DNA of 64,000 bases from Anaspis maculata (GCA_949128115.1 OX421965.1:28329681-28393680); one strand, 5' to 3'. Counted from the first letter of the stretch, positions 1 to 15,000 are shown. Numbers and translations: made by a program. The notes: a model not told the origin generated them from the letters alone.

Positions 1-437
1 AGTGGCAAATAAACTCTTCAGTATGTTGTGAAGGGAATGACCAACAAGCCAGAAAAACTTGGAAAAAATATTTGGTCATATTGATACTATTTTCAACTTT
101 CGTTTCAAACTGAATAAACAGTATGATCTCATTTGAAAATTTTCGACTTGGAATCAACAAGCTATGTTCTTTTGTATGTAATGGAGTCAATAGTTGGGTC
201 TCCACAGCCTTAAGGATTTATGACAAAGACTTTTTACTAGTGTTGTTTTTTTTTTTGGCTCCCTGATGACTCCCCTACAACATACTCTGCGCCATTTTTA
301 TATCATCTTACATAAGCCACTGATGTGCTTGGTGGAGCCGGAACAGCAAACCGTTTGTCCTACTATAACTTGTCTTGTAAATAAAAATGGGGAGCAACTG
401 ACATGGAAATTGTATCAATTTTAAAATGACAGACTAG
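1..437. other. Unexplained AT-rich DNA left of the MITE
   Basis: This is part of the intron following eIF5B exon 12. There is no coding potential and no recognisable element; it contains a T-run at about 246-258. The expected last eIF5B exon is not here. Confidence 0.6.
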
Positions 438-674
438 GGCCCGTATTCATAGTCGGATCTTATATATCCGACTCAAAGGTGGTCTCAAGACCATGTTTAT
501 TTAGACACAGGCTTGAACCAAGATGGTTTTATACATACAGTTATCATCTTGTGAACATTCTATAACATAACAAAATACCCCTACATCTTCTCAAGGTTGT
601 GTTCGGGAGAAATCAGTGTATCAAAATTGGATAAGGTCGTTTTAAGACATAAGATCTGACCATGAATACGGGCC
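438..674. mobile_element. 237-bp MITE with terminal inverted repeats
   Basis: The left end GGCCCGTATTCATAGTC and the right end (reverse complement GGCCCGTATTCATGGTC) form near-perfect inverted termini. Both sides are flanked by TAG (435-437 and 675-677), which fits a 3-bp Harbinger-like target duplication, though a TA duplication is also possible. There is no internal coding capacity. It lies in the last eIF5B intron, 24 bp from exon 12. Confidence 0.75.
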
Positions 675-698
675 TAGGAAGAATACCAAAAATCTCAC

Positions 699-3600
699 CT
701 TGCTAACCAGCATATCGGTAACTTCGAAATGCCTGCCGACCATTTTGGGTGCCTCGCCGGGTATCGGTTCGATCTTGATGCACACCTCCATACCCTTCCT
801 GGCACTCTCCACGGGTTTGTGGTTGCTTTCGACGCTGGTCACGATGCCCACATCCACAAACTGTAAAGATAATTATTTTAATGCAATAATCATTACTGAG
901 TTTTGGAATTTATTCTAAAAATGTTTACATTTCGCATTTTGGTGCAGGTGCCGAAGTTGAGAGCACGGCAGAGGCTCTTTCCGACTATATGGCAAGATGA
1001 AGTGTTTTCTGCTAAAATAGCGTGACAGTTCTGTGGGCAACTATAGTGCAGACGCTACGAGCCAAAATCGGGATGAACCTTGCAAATGGTGATGAAAGCA
1101 TGAAATTCGGTAAATGTACTCAGAATGGGCCCCTCTTTCAGATAAGAGGTGGGGCCACGCCGAATTTTCACCGGAAGAGAGCTCGAGGGGCTTCTGAAAG
1201 TTGAAGGTTTTAGGACTCAGGGTGGGACGATGCAGGGTATTTTCTCGGTTCAGTCAAATTTTTCATGATTGAAATTGTATCATAATATTGAAATAACGTG
1301 TATACACTCCGCGCATGCTATGTAGCAACCTGATTGCTCCGGTCGCGAGCGCAGCATCACATAAGAAAACTTCTGATGGTTGTTCAGGACTTACTCCACG
1401 TTCAATCGCACGCGGTACTTCCAAAGAACGGTTCAGGATATGTTTTGTTGGGAGGAATTCAGTAATTTCGATTCAGAACATTGAAAAAATTCTGTTTGAA
1501 CTTAGTGTTGAAAACAGCTCACTCTTTGGAATGCCCCTCTTCAAGAAGATACACCATCAAAATTTTGACTCCACAAACGAATTCAGAGGATACGAATTTG
1601 TGGGAATCACCGTGTTGCACATCTCCTTATTAATTCTTTGTAGGTGAAAATAAAATAAAACCAATTCTTGTGATCTGCCAAAGAACTTATTTTTTTTATA
1701 ATAGACAAGGCAATAAATGTCGTCAATGATTACAATATATTCATAAGTTTCCTTTTTAATCATTAAAACGAACTGATAAGCCGTTTAGTAGGAGTCTTAG
1801 CACCTTCAACTTTCAGGGGCTCCCTGAGCCCCCTTCCGGTGAAAATTCGGCGTGGCTCCACCTCTTATCTGAAAGAGGTGCTTCTGAGTATGTGCACCGA
1901 ATTTCATGCTTTCATCACCATTTGCAAAATTCATTCACCTAGTGCCCCTACCACTATAGTATGACCATTAGACCAAGTGACGAGTCGACAATGGCTTCGA
2001 CCAGCGCCACCTGTCGTCCTGTCGGTACTTGGTCGAAATAGCTATTTGCGTGTAACAATTCGTGATTTCCACAATCAATGTCAGCGCTGCAAGACACAAG
2101 TTGAATGGAGGATTTAAGTGGTTGCTACTGGCAACAGGGTGGCTGTTCATATGTCATCGTGTGCTGTTTTATGCGTTTGCAGCCGTATGGTGCTAAACCT
2201 TTGAAATCGCAAGAGCCTGTCCAGGGACAGAGGTTCCATTTCTTGAATAACTTACGGACTTGAATGATTCACACGATTTACACTGACGAACAGAATAAAC
2301 AGAATAACTTGAAGTCTAGCTTTGCCATTTCAGCAGCCAAAATGGCGGCGTTCCAGACTTTTGAAACAGCGAATTTCATAATTAACTTACAAAGATCTGC
2401 TCTACTTTACCTTGTTTGAGTTTAGTAAATGTTATGAGATACAAAGCTCGCGCGATAGTTGCATGAAGCCACACAACCTCCACGATATGCTAATGAAAAT
2501 CAAGCCAGTGCAGATTTCTGGCTCCATGAACTTTGCGTAATTCGAACCGATACTGCAATTTAACTGAATTTATAAACGCCAGCGCAAGTTCAAACTGAAA
2601 CTAGACGTTGCACAAGAGCATAGGTTCTGAAACTGACGTTCGAAAGGATTCCAAGTCTACTTCTTGGCGGAGATATCATGTTAACTTTAAGCCCAAACAA
2701 AAGTCCTCTCTACAAGTAGTGTTTTCAATTAGTTTCGGCTTTGTAGATGAGAACAAAAGCAATTTTCAAAGATCAAAAGCAAAATTATAATACAAATTTT
2801 AAATGAAACTAATGATGGAACGCATAGGTGAAAAGGCAGTCCTCACGGCTCGGCTCCTTCGAGAAATAGGTTCGGTTTCAGTCGGTGCTGTTGCTATAAT
2901 GTCGTTCTAACTGTGTGATTGAAACGCTGTATAACATATTCAAATACGCTAAATTAGACAGAGAAATCGTTCAGTATTATTCTTCTTTACAATAACAGCG
3001 TTGGAAAAAAAATACCAGGAAATAATAAATGGCGACCTCAGTACCATCACCTCGACGATACTTACTTCTTTGCTGGGCACACATATCGGAGTGCCCTCCT
3101 TGACTATGCCGGCCTCCACCATCACGCCGACAACTATCGGATCCCTGGAATTGAAGACGAACTGCGGCAAGATCTTGAGCTTGCACGGAAACACGGCCAC
3201 GTTCTTGAATTCCTCGCGTTTTTTCTGACGCAACTCCTCACGGTAGGCCGTAAACTTGTCGAACAGGTGGTAGATTATGTCAGCTTGGAAGATTTTGACT
3301 CCCAAATTGTCGGCCAGTTCTTGAGCGTCCCGTTCGATTTTCACGTCGAACGCCAAGATGGTGGCGTACCTGAAAAAAATCAACGGTTCCAGTATCTACA
3401 AAGTTATCAGAAGTCGAAGTTAGTTTGAAGTTACCAGAGTAACTTCATAGTAAAGCTCTATTTTGAGCGTCAGCAAGAATTAGCTATTGGTTTCCATTTT
3501 TCACTTGACTCAAGCTTTAAGACGAAATCATTTCGCATTTTTTAATGTTGAATTTACCCCGAGAGAGCCCTTGTGTAGTAGTGAATTTTTTGTATGGATT

Positions 3601-3821
3601 ACATAAAAGCCAAAAATCTAGTCAAAAATCTAACCAAAAAGTTTTGTGGTACACAGATGGGAGCCGGGACCAAATATCATTCTTTGACTATTGGACTGAA
3701 TCATGAGATCTTTTGAACAATGGCAGTACGAAAAGAAAACTTACTGGCTATCGTGCTCCAACATAGTTGATGCTTTCATGACGTCTTTCTTGACCACCGG
3801 TCCTATGCGGATGTTGCTGTA
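699..3821 (-). CDS. eIF5B: eIF5B exons 10-12: domains III-IV
   Basis: Exon 10 (3745-3821) encodes [18 protein letters not shown], which continues the protein after the giant intron. Exon 11 (3066-3369) encodes the domain III/IV segment with [17 protein letters not shown] and [16 protein letters not shown]. Exon 12 (699-860) encodes [18 protein letters not shown] through [13 protein letters not shown] and has a normal GTGAG donor at its 3' side, so at least one more exon follows. That terminal exon (helix and C-terminal end, which contacts eIF1A in known structures) is not in the window. Confidence 0.95.
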
Positions 3822-6029
3822 CTGTAACAAAAAGAGCACTATGTAAGAATGGGCGCTTTACCAAGACAAGGCCGAGTGCCGACGCCCAAAAAACGGGTTT
3901 GTGTCACTTGTATACTTCACTGATTTTCTTTCATCATTTACTTAACGTCGGTCTATGCACCGACGCCGGTGAATACTTTCCTCTCTATACCAGAAACTCT
4001 GCCGAACCCTCAGGGATCTTCAAACGACCACCATCGCATGGGGTCGGCACCATCGTTCAAATTTTACGTTCTATGAAACACACGGCGCGTTCTTGCATCT
4101 AGCAAGCAATTCCAACTAAATCAAGGGACTTGTTTTCGGGACGAAAATTCGACCAGCCACAAGTGTGGATCGAACCTGCGATCCACAGCATGGCAGTCGG
4201 ACGCGCCAAAAAAGAACAACTCCGACACATCGATACATTTCAAATAAATCATAAAACAAGAATCCATACAAACTTGCTCATTCTTACACCTACCGTGACG
4301 ATAATCGAATAAAGACGGCTTAATTGGTCATCTTGTAGATGTCTTGAGGAAAAACCACTGACAAACCGTTTACAATAAGCCGTCTTCCATGGCTTTAGGC
4401 ATAATTCTAATATTTGAAAAATCACATTAAAAAATTGTGTTTTACAAGGGGAAGGATGGAAAGGAGGACAACATTGATATTTACGAAATTATTAATCTCA
4501 CACAATATATTTGGTTTGGTATTGTACGGAAGATGACGAGAATTTCTGCCTGGACTTTGGAAAAGCTAACTGCAAATTGCAGCAATCTCAATGTGCAGGG
4601 AATTAATTTGAAATGTCAGTGGTCAAGGAATCTTATTATACGAACTGAACTGTATGCTCCCCTTACTCAATTATTAATTCAAAATTTGTGAAGCGTGAAA
4701 TATTCTACTTTGTTAAATTCGCCGGTCAACCAGCAAAGGTCGGTGATTTCAGAAATCAATACCTATCCAGATGGATGCCTACGAATGGCAACGAGATGTC
4801 AAATATTCACTATAATTATGCTCAAGAGTAGGTTCAAGAGTTAATTTTAGTGTTGCTCCAGGAATGGCGTAGTTATACAAAGTTGCAAGTGAAAACCAAA
4901 CATTTTGTATTTTTTGCAAAAGTTTTAATTTTGTACTAATAGTCCAAATATTCTAGGTGCTATTTTAATAAGTAGAAGCATCAAAACCGACCCTAAACAG
5001 TCTCGGCTAAAAAATATCAGAAGTCCCCTCCGCTGCCGTCTGAGCTTCCCCGTTTTCCAGGACTTTTTCTTTGACGATTATTTTTTGTGCCTCTTTATAA
5101 CAGACAGCGCATGGGGCAGCCGAAATTTTGACACGGTAGTATTGTCGAAAAAGCATTGCTCCACACGCCGTGTACTGAGGTTCGATCCTTCGTTGTAAAA
5201 GTTATTTTTTTGTAAAATTGATCATCTTTGTTTGTACTCTAAAAAAACGTAGCATTCACGTACGATTGATATTTAGAGAAAACAAGTAGTAAACTTCTCA
5301 CGAGGTGGTGAGTTACTAAAGCGCAGTCTCTGCTTGGTCCTGACCGTGGTGGTGGCGTTTGTAGAAAAGTGCGTGTCAAGTTTCATCAAGATCGTTAACT
5401 TACGAAAAATTCCATGCGGCGGCCGGGTCAAAATCGTGGCCAATCATGAAACCCTACTTTCAACAATAATTAGTATTAAAAAAAATCGGTTGTGTCACCC
5501 CAAAACTTCCCCGACGAGTAGCAAAGGAACGGATGGAAATTTTTGTATGAGACGTCCCTTCGGGTAGGAAATTAGAATTTGAGAAAAAGTATGAGCAACT
5601 GAGATATTTTCCTCAAAAAGGGCTTCATTTTTAGTTCCATCTTGAGTTCGGTTTCGATAACCCAGGCTGGTTTTACATTCTCAACAGGGAAATTCTCGGG
5701 GAACCGAAAACAAAATTGTTGGGAAATATTTGTGAACCAGTTACCTCTTCTTTAAAAATAAACTGGTGGAAATCGGTTCACGAGTTTACCCGGGGCAGAG
5801 TTCTTATTATTTGCACTTCAGAGTCCCAAACGAGAGGGGGGCTCAGTGAGGCTCCAAGAGACACCCGTGGACACCAGGGAACCTATAAGGCTTCAACCAA
5901 CCCAAGGAGATACAAGGGCGTCGCTTTGGCCTGAAACAGCAAAATCTGATAGTCACAAGTGGGGGCCCCATCAAGGCTTGGAACAGCATCGATCAGGAAT
6001 AATGCACCATGGGGCCCTGGTACCGAATC

Positions 6030-6063
<34 letters not shown>

Positions 6064-9000
6064 TGTGCATACAAGGGAACTGCACACATTAGAGCTTGAA
6101 CGTGCCAACGGGATGGGCATACTGAAGTTGCTAAAGCTACAGAAAACACAAGCTTTGTTTTTTTTTGTCGTTTTGGGGGCTCCGTGAACCCCCAAAACGA
6201 TACTTGAAGACCCAAAGGACGGGCCGACGATACAAGAAAACACCGAGATCTGCATTCATAACCATTTTGTCACTTTGACATAGATACGTCAATGTAAAAA
6301 AACTTACCGGTTTGGTTGGTAAGGAAATGGGGCAAGAGTCGAGCGAACAGGCAAACCCGGCTAAAATCGGCCAGGCCAAATTTTGAAAATTCATAGCGCC
6401 TGTCTTGGGAATGATGAGAAACTCCAACTGCAGCATTGATTTGATTCTTTGGTTGTGTTGCTTCCTGCCAAATTTGGTTCAAATCCATAATGTAGATTTT
6501 GAATAATTGGATGGTAAAGTTTTGAACTTTGACATTTCATTTTTTAAATTTGACAGATGACAGATGGACAAAAAATGTCGACAGCTTTATAGAGTTTTTC
6601 AAGAGCTTTTAGATGAAATATTGCAAGTCAAGTTCCGTGATGTATAAGTTCCGTCATTCTTTGAAAGTGACGTTTCCGTTTGACAGATGACAGCCAAAAA
6701 CTAATGGGCTCATTCCACAGACCAACAATGTTCGCATACCGAATTTCAAGTCGATCGGATCAACGTTGCGGCTGGAATCGTAGCAGATTACAGACACACA
6801 GACAGACAGACATCACTCCAAAAATGTTCTTATCCATCTTGGGGGACCTCAAAATGGATATATCCGTCTTTATCTGAAAAATTTTTTTAGCGCGTTCACA
6901 ATACTTCCCCTCCTCGTTGGGTGGTGGGTCGGGGAAGTAATATGGTCAGATTCGGTTATGTAGTTATGTTTCGGAGTATTTCTAGATTTTTTGTTTTCAA
7001 TGACAGAAAATGTTTTGTATACTAAAAGTTCTTGTTGAGCACAAAAGTCGGATTCGGCCAAAAGGTCGCTTTTACAAGCTTGGAACACAAAGTACCAAGT
7101 ATTGAGAGGGATACGTACGAGAAAGTGACATTTTACGGTTTTCAAGACATTCTAGATATGTGACAGATGCAGCAGAACATATAAAAATTATTGTATTGCA
7201 AGCTGATCCTATCGCAATAAAAAAAATTGTGCAGGTCAAAAAGTGACAGACGGTCTATTAAATCTATGTACTTAAATTAGTTACGCCAGTAGTCTGCGTA
7301 CTGACAACCTTGATGTCCTTATGACGATGAAAAAATGCAACTAAAAATGTCACGGAACATCGTTGATGTGCGGTTTAGGATGATTGTGATGCGCACTGCA
7401 GCCCATGCATTAATTACGGATTATGTTTCGTCATATTAATTTAACGACAGCCAGTGAATATACAGAGTGGGTATGTATACACACACAATATCTTGGCTGC
7501 CGGATGTGGGGAACGTGCCAAGACGCGGAATACGTGGTCGGGAATGTATACACACAGCACCAGAGGACCTCCGGACACCAGACAAACAGGACAACAACAA
7601 GGCAACTTCCGTCGATTAACAACAAAAGATTAATATTCACAATCGTGACCGGCGGAGGTTTGCTTATATTAAGTCTTTGTCGAACCACCACCAGCACCAC
7701 CACCACTACCACAAGAAGTCAAACGAAGGACGTGGATGACCACGCATAAACCAAACAAACTTAAATCGAACCCATGTTACTGTTGAAACAGTATTAAAAG
7801 ATCCTAGACTTTACTGAATGATTTGTGCTTATAATCCATTCCAAGTTAAAAAAAAAACCACAGCTTGTCATGAAAAATTCAAGTTTTGTTGTGTCCCTGA
7901 TTTTTGATGTTTAATGTCATCTTGATACAAGGCAGTGGTGGAACCACGAGCACTCGACAGTTGTCGATCTCGACAATTTCCCCTTTTCTAAAGGGTGAAG
8001 GGTGCAGGGGGGAGAACAGAAAGAGGAAATTGTCGAGATCGACAACTGTCGATGCTCGTGGTTCCACCACAGGTCACGTTAAAATGATATAAAACCGACC
8101 TAACTGCAAACCTAGTTATTTCAAGGGGAGATTATGATGGGAATACAAAATATAGCTCCAAACGATTACTTGTGTACCAAAACAAACTTGGGGTATCACG
8201 CACTTGTCGCTTATTTTTTATTGCAAAGATCTGACACTTCCGGTAAAATGTGTTCTTCCAGCCAAAATAAAGGCTCTCTCAACTGGGTTTCGGCTCTTTT
8301 GAAAAAACTGGGTTTGCATTTTATTCCACTTCAAAAATTTAATCCTATGTTAAAAACCGAACTAAAATTTGATACCACGTTTGTGGAATGGGGTGTGTAT
8401 AATAATAACTTCTGTTGTTTCACACCACCATCATATACTATGATGGAGCTCGGTAGCGTAGTGGTATGCTGCCAAAACAATGGACAGGAAGGTCCGAGTT
8501 TAAATCTAAGCCTTTTTTTTTTGTAAAATCTAGTAGATGAATGAACCAAACTTTTTGACAGAAAAGGACCTTAAAGCATGTTACAAAATTATAGGAAAGT
8601 CACAATGGATCAATAAAAAAAACTTTTTTGGATGCTCGTAACACACATTTTGTATTCCTTATTTTTAACCTCAATACCTTTGAGAAATTACTGCATGAGA
8701 GTGTTCGCCCAAAGGAAACATGAAGCTAAAAATGTCATATTTCGACTCGTATTTTGTAAGGCAATCTTTTCAAAGCAGAAAATATCAGAATTGGCAGCAG
8801 AAATAGACGCACTCACCTATCGACTCAAATAATCCCTAATAAGAGAAGAGTGCACAGCTGCCGGAAAGAAATAAGCTGAACTACAGAGCTTACAGCAAAT
8901 TCAATAATCCACCATTTCGCGTTCAACTCGCATCAGAGGGAAATGTATCAAACCATGAGCCATAAGCTTTTTTTCAATTATACTTTTTGCCATTCGCATG

Positions 9001-12000
9001 ATTTCATATAGGTCCGCTCATGGAGCTCTTCTTGTTTTACAGCATCCCTCTCTCGCTTTTGAAATTGCATTTCGGGACGACGGGAGCGGAAATTCACAGA
9101 GAATTCAAACTAGGTAAAATGCAGATTATTAACGTATTAATTTACCTAGCGTAGAATGTAATATTGTTGAAGTTCAAATCTAACATCAATTAAGAGCGAT
9201 CACCATCAGTGAGCAGGTAACCAACTGTATAATTCGATGTTTTTTTGTTTGTAGTTTTTCTGGGAAAGCAAGATGAAATTTCAACTTTCCGCGGGTCAGC
9301 CGGGTAGATATTATACTCGACTATCATGATACAGGGTGGCCCAACGGAAACGTAACTGACATATTCTCGGGCGTTTAACATCATATGTTATTTTTGGATA
9401 TTGGAAATGCCAATGGGCTTAAACCAAAGTACATCTTTGTAGCTTTTTGAAGAGACCTAAATCGTGAAATTCTGTCAAAGAATGAACCCACAGGGATTGA
9501 TTTCTCAACGCTTTATTTTACCAATTCAACTCCGTCCTTGATAAAAGAAATCAGAAAAATGTACATTAATACAGAGCACATGTATCAAAATTGATCTATA
9601 TTTTGTTATACTCAAAACAGTCCGCTTTCCAAAAAAAAAAATCATCACAATCTATTCATTATTTCAGAAGATATAGCAAATTCAATTTGACAAAAATTTT
9701 CAGACGACCAACTTTAATTAATTGTTGAGCGCTGTATATTTTCATACGTCCAAATCTGAATGAATCAGCTCTATATTGCGATAGGGCATGTGAAAAGGGC
9801 CGCTTACATCGATTTAAAAAGACTTGTCGTGCAAGCGTCGATTAGGTTTCTTAAAAAATTCATATATTTGGGATAGAAGGTGCTGTTGACTTGATAATTG
9901 GTTTATTATGCTCTTCAGGTTATTTAGCAAGTCTGCGATGAGATGTAAACTCTACATCATCCAATTTACATCGTGATATATAGTACTTCATAATCCCGAT
10001 GGTATTGTTCGATGTACTAACAATAGCTTAAGCCAAAGCGATAGTGGAAAGGGGTGGCCTGTTTAGCCGTGATACTGCAATACACACAATCAAGTTCACA
10101 GTTCAAAGATACACACAACGGAATTTCAGTTAACACTACATGCAAGAGGTGTTGGCGATGTGGCCAACTAAAACCGCAAAGCTGTTTAATGTGTAGGTAG
10201 GTACCTAAAGCCAATTTGTACAGAGGAAACAGACCGATGGAACTGCTCGTGTCAATCTTATCGAAGGGCAGACGACGATGCGCAATAACGCACCAACCAA
10301 TCGAATTATATAAGGTGTCTCAAAATCGTGCTTCATATGTAAGTCTCCACCGAACTGCTAAATTTATCGTTTCTGAACGGGTGAGCTATGAACTTCAAAA
10401 ATAATGTTTCCTAAAAAATGCATCCAAACTGGTCCCTCAACCGATGTCGAGCAGAAGACCACGCAGTTTGTACCAATCAATTTTTTGAAGGTAATTTTGT
10501 GAACAAATTAGGTTCTTTAAATCTCATGACTCACCATGTACGTATAGTAAATGGAAATCTAGTGAGCCCCCAGTAGTTGATATGGTATTGCCGTAATTTC
10601 AAAAATAGAAGACTAACTTAATTTTTTGTCAAGATTTTTCTGGTTTTTCAAATTCCCGTAAACTGCCCTGGGCTCCAATTTTAAGACACCCTGTATATTT
10701 AATAATTCTGTAAAATTCTGTGACGCAAGCGTCCAATTAATGCAAGCGACGACGTTCCTTTCCGTTCCCGGAAAAGTCGCGGCTACGAGCCTCGAGCCTC
10801 CCACCGACTTCCGGCGGCGGTACCCTCAGATCTAACCGCTGCGATGTTTAGCGGGCGATCATCGTCGTCGTCTTCTTCCTCCACCTTCCTCTCTCTAGTC
10901 TCTCTCACACATCTCCACGATTTCCCCGATAATCATAACGGCGAACAAATTGATCAATTGGCGTTATGCAAAAATATGCCAAAGCGGTATCAGCATCCGG
11001 CAAAGAAGAGTTTTCAAAGCAGGAAGTTTCGGATTATTTAATACTGACAAAAATAAAACGGGCACAAAAATATTCAATAACACTAAGACAGAAATCGTAA
11101 GCGAAAAACCGGTAGGTGAAGTGCATTTTTGATACATCTAGCATGTAATGTTATGGTTAACGGCCATTAGGTAATATCAACAAATTTAAATGAGCTTTCA
11201 GTTTGGAGGACCTTTTTACGCGTTTACCTCTAAATTTTCATGTTTCTTGGTTCTGGGTAAGTATTTTTTTTTTAATTTTAAACATACGCGTGAAAATTTG
11301 AAGTATCTGTCCTTCAAAATAAAGTAGCCGCATATAAATTTCTTGGTATATTGGGGGCAAGTGGCAATGTAATTGGAAGGGGATAAGTCAAGTCAATGTA
11401 AAATTTAGGAACACAAACGCACCACATCAAGCTTTTCCTCAACGAGCATCAATGTCAAGTACAATGTGTCGCAGGTTATAGAGAAGTTTTCGTGGCTAAT
11501 GAGTGTCTTTATTTTCTAATACAAAGGTTAAGTTCGAGGTAAAGTTTCAGGCACAACAGTAGGATTTGTGTGTTTGAACAGAGGAAACTTTGGACGTCGA
11601 CGATGAAAATATTTGAAAGCCATTTAAAAATGAATGAGAGTTTGTCTGGAACTTGTGGAGAAACAAACAATGGTCATTATGAAACGCATTTTCGCACATT
11701 TCCGCTACAATTGGACGGAAATTTTTGCGGGATGTAATATCCGATGCTTGACTCCAATTTATGGGAAAGGCGGGTAATTTCAGATTTGTTTTGAACAGAA
11801 GGTAAGTACGATTTTCGTCTCGATTTTCGCTGAATCGATATAGTCGTAGCGGTACACCAAATTATTCTGCACTTCTAACGATTTCGATTATTTTTGGCAC
11901 AGATGATCATTGGACCTATTCAAGCGTTTTGACCCGCAGCACCACCAAATTTGCCCCTCAGGAACGGAGGGGTGGGGGTATCTTCAGAATTTGAAGCTCC

Positions 12001-15000
12001 AGGTCTAGTATGGTCCAATGAAGACCCACAAAGGCAAGTGAGTAGTCATTTTCGAATGACTTTCATCCGCTGATGTCGATTCTGACGTGAAAAATGAGTT
12101 GCGCAATCATTTGACAAAGATAATTGGTAATGATAAGAGATAAAGATGAAATCAAGTGGTCATCTATTGAGCTCTGTGGGAACTTGTTTTTTTGTGATAA
12201 ATACATGAAACTTGGTGTGACTGTTCATTATTACTTACTTCCGAAATATGGAGGGAGCACCACGCGTTCCGACGGATGACGTCGCGACGCAATATCAAAA
12301 AACAGTGGTTGCCATTTCCAGAGCAGTCGATAGAAATTTTATAATTTCTTTGATTTCTTCCATCAAGTCATATGCTTTCAAGATTCAATAACATATTTTT
12401 GTCGATTCGGGGTAACGGTGGGCTATCAGTGGTAAACCAAGTGCCTGTAAGGGGACCTGTGAGGTTTCTTCACCACCAAATGTCCGCGGTCAACATTTTC
12501 AGATAAAACCGAGGATAAAACTAACTATTTTGAAGTCTGTCCATACGAATATGTCATCTGGTTATCATTTCTCGTGTTTCGTCCTTCCAGGGACTCCTCA
12601 GTATGTTTATACAGATCTAGCGATCAAATGAAAGGATCTCAGAAAGGTACTTTTGATTACTGGAAAAAAGTGATATTTGATGTTGTACCATATTAGGTAC
12701 ATACTCGGTCACACAACTCTTTACAAACTAAACTTTAAATTATTATAACGATTAATCGCCTGTTAATATCGATGCCACCGTACTGAAAGAAAGAAATCGC
12801 TTTGTATGAGACCGTATCAAATGATTGAACCATTATTGTTTGTTTATCTGTTTGTTTTTATCCTTATCGGCATTTCTTATGTCATAGGAGTTGGCTGAAT
12901 TTGATTCCCAAATATCACAAGCTGAGAAACTTTGTTTCTATAGCACAAAGCACTGTGCCGGGAATCGAACCCGGGAGCTCTACTTGCCGAGCGCTCACGC
13001 ATTCCACTTGACTAGCGGGCTTCATTGATTTTATTATTATTGTGGCATACCGGACCAAATGTGGAACACCCTTTTCTTTTTCGCAGAGAATGCAGTTGTC
13101 TACATTCAGATATAGGGGTATTACACATTACCGAACCATCTTTTGGGCTAAGTGGAATTCAAGATTTTCATATTGGTGCTTTTTTCAGACGTATTTATTT
13201 CATTCATATTCGGGTGACTTTATTCATACCCTAACACTAGAATCACAGAAATTGCATTTACTCCTTTTTTACCCATTCCAAACAAAACAGTATTCCAAAA
13301 TCGGTTACTTTACTAGGTAATCTAAATGATCTCGCGCGGTTGCGAAATCTGTATAAACCATACTGAGGAGTCCTTAGAAGGACGAAACATGGAGAATGTT
13401 GACCAGATGACATAATTATTCGTATGGACAAACTTAAAAATAGTTTTATCCGAAGATGTTGACCGTGGGAATTTGGGGGTAAAGAAACCTCACAGTTCCC
13501 TCTAGCAGACACCTGACTTACCACTGGTAGCCCACCGTTTCCCCAAGTCGACATAAATATGTTATTGAATCTCGAAAGCATATGGTTTGATAAAAGAAAT
13601 CAAATAAATTATGATAATATATCGACTATTTTGGAAATGACGACCACTATGTTTTTTGATATTGCGTCGCGACGTCATGCGTCGGAACGCGTGGTGCTCC
13701 CTCCATATTTGGGAAGTAAGTAATAATGAGCAGCCCTACCAAGTTTCATGTATTTATCACAAAAAAACAAGTTCCTACAGAGTTCAGTAGATGACCACTT
13801 GATTTCATCTTTATCTCTTATTATTACCAATTATCTCCGTCAAATGATTGAGCAACTCATTTTTCACGTGAGAATCGATATCGGCGAATAAAAATCATTC
13901 GAAAATGATTACTCACTTGCCTTTGTGGGTCTTCATTAGACCATACCAGACCTGGAGCTTCAAATTCTGAAGATACCCCCACCCCTCCGTTCCTGAGGGG
14001 CAAATTTGGTGGTGCTGCGGGTCAAAACGCTTGAATAGGTCCAATGATCATCTGTGCCGAAAATAATCGAAATCGTTAGAAGTGCAGAACTTGGACGATT
14101 TTAGGCCCGTACCGCGACGACTAATACAAATAAGGTAAAAGCGATATTAGACAATTTGCAAGATCTAAGGTAAACAATGCTCTGCATTAAAAAAAAAAAC
14201 GCCTCTGATAGGCCGAGAAGGTGTGAAGTTTTTTAAACCTGTGTTTTTGGTGCTACATTACTGAAAGAGTGAAACTACTTCTTATTGATCGCTTAGATCA
14301 CGACATAGACAACTAAAAGCAGAACCACAGATGAGAGTAAATTTGCTTGATGCGAGGATGTAACGCTGTGCTGTAACGTGATAGTGGCCTTGGGGTGACC
14401 AGTGCCGTCCCAGGTAATGGAAGAAGGGAACGCTCGCTATTAGATACATACTGTTATGGTGCGATTCTTTAAAAGCTTACATTCCATGAAGACTCTGTTA
14501 CGCTGTTATTACCTAGGCAACAGCCAATGGCCGACACGAATTTTGACACAACAGAGCGTTTATGGAATGTTATTTTTGATTGACAGAATAGCACCATTAG
14601 TATTCTTTTACCGCTTGCATCGTGTTTCAAGTACTACAGCTTTCGTCATGAACAAAAATTTGATCTAATCGGTGAATTATAACTTACGAGAATGTCATAA
14701 CAATATTCTAGGAACTCTGGAACCTAGTTTCGTCAAATCACATTCACGAGGTACATACCTATGTAAATACTTATGTGTCTTTAATTTTTTCATTCAAAAT
14801 TTTCACCGGGGTTTTCCAAACGACATCTTTATACTTTGTGGAGACTATTATTGAAGAAAATAGACATTTATTGTATTAGGAGTATAAGTGAGACTTTATG
14901 TGACAGAGTATGGAAGTTCAAGCGCCGAGCGCAGCGAGAAAAGAAACAATAAGAGACTAATCGCAAACAAATCGTAACGTAAGTATACCTTATCATTAAA

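Noticed and set aside
6030..6062. (GATA)n as a regulatory array
   Set aside because: Ordinary microsatellite at the end of a repeat; nothing links it to a promoter.
8134..8526. 130-codon protein
   Set aside because: Runs through a tRNA-like/SINE segment and ends in a T-run. No domain, no splice context.
12950..13022. Functional tRNA gene
   Set aside because: Both internal promoter boxes are present, but the acceptor ends do not pair and a SINE-like body with an A-rich tail follows.
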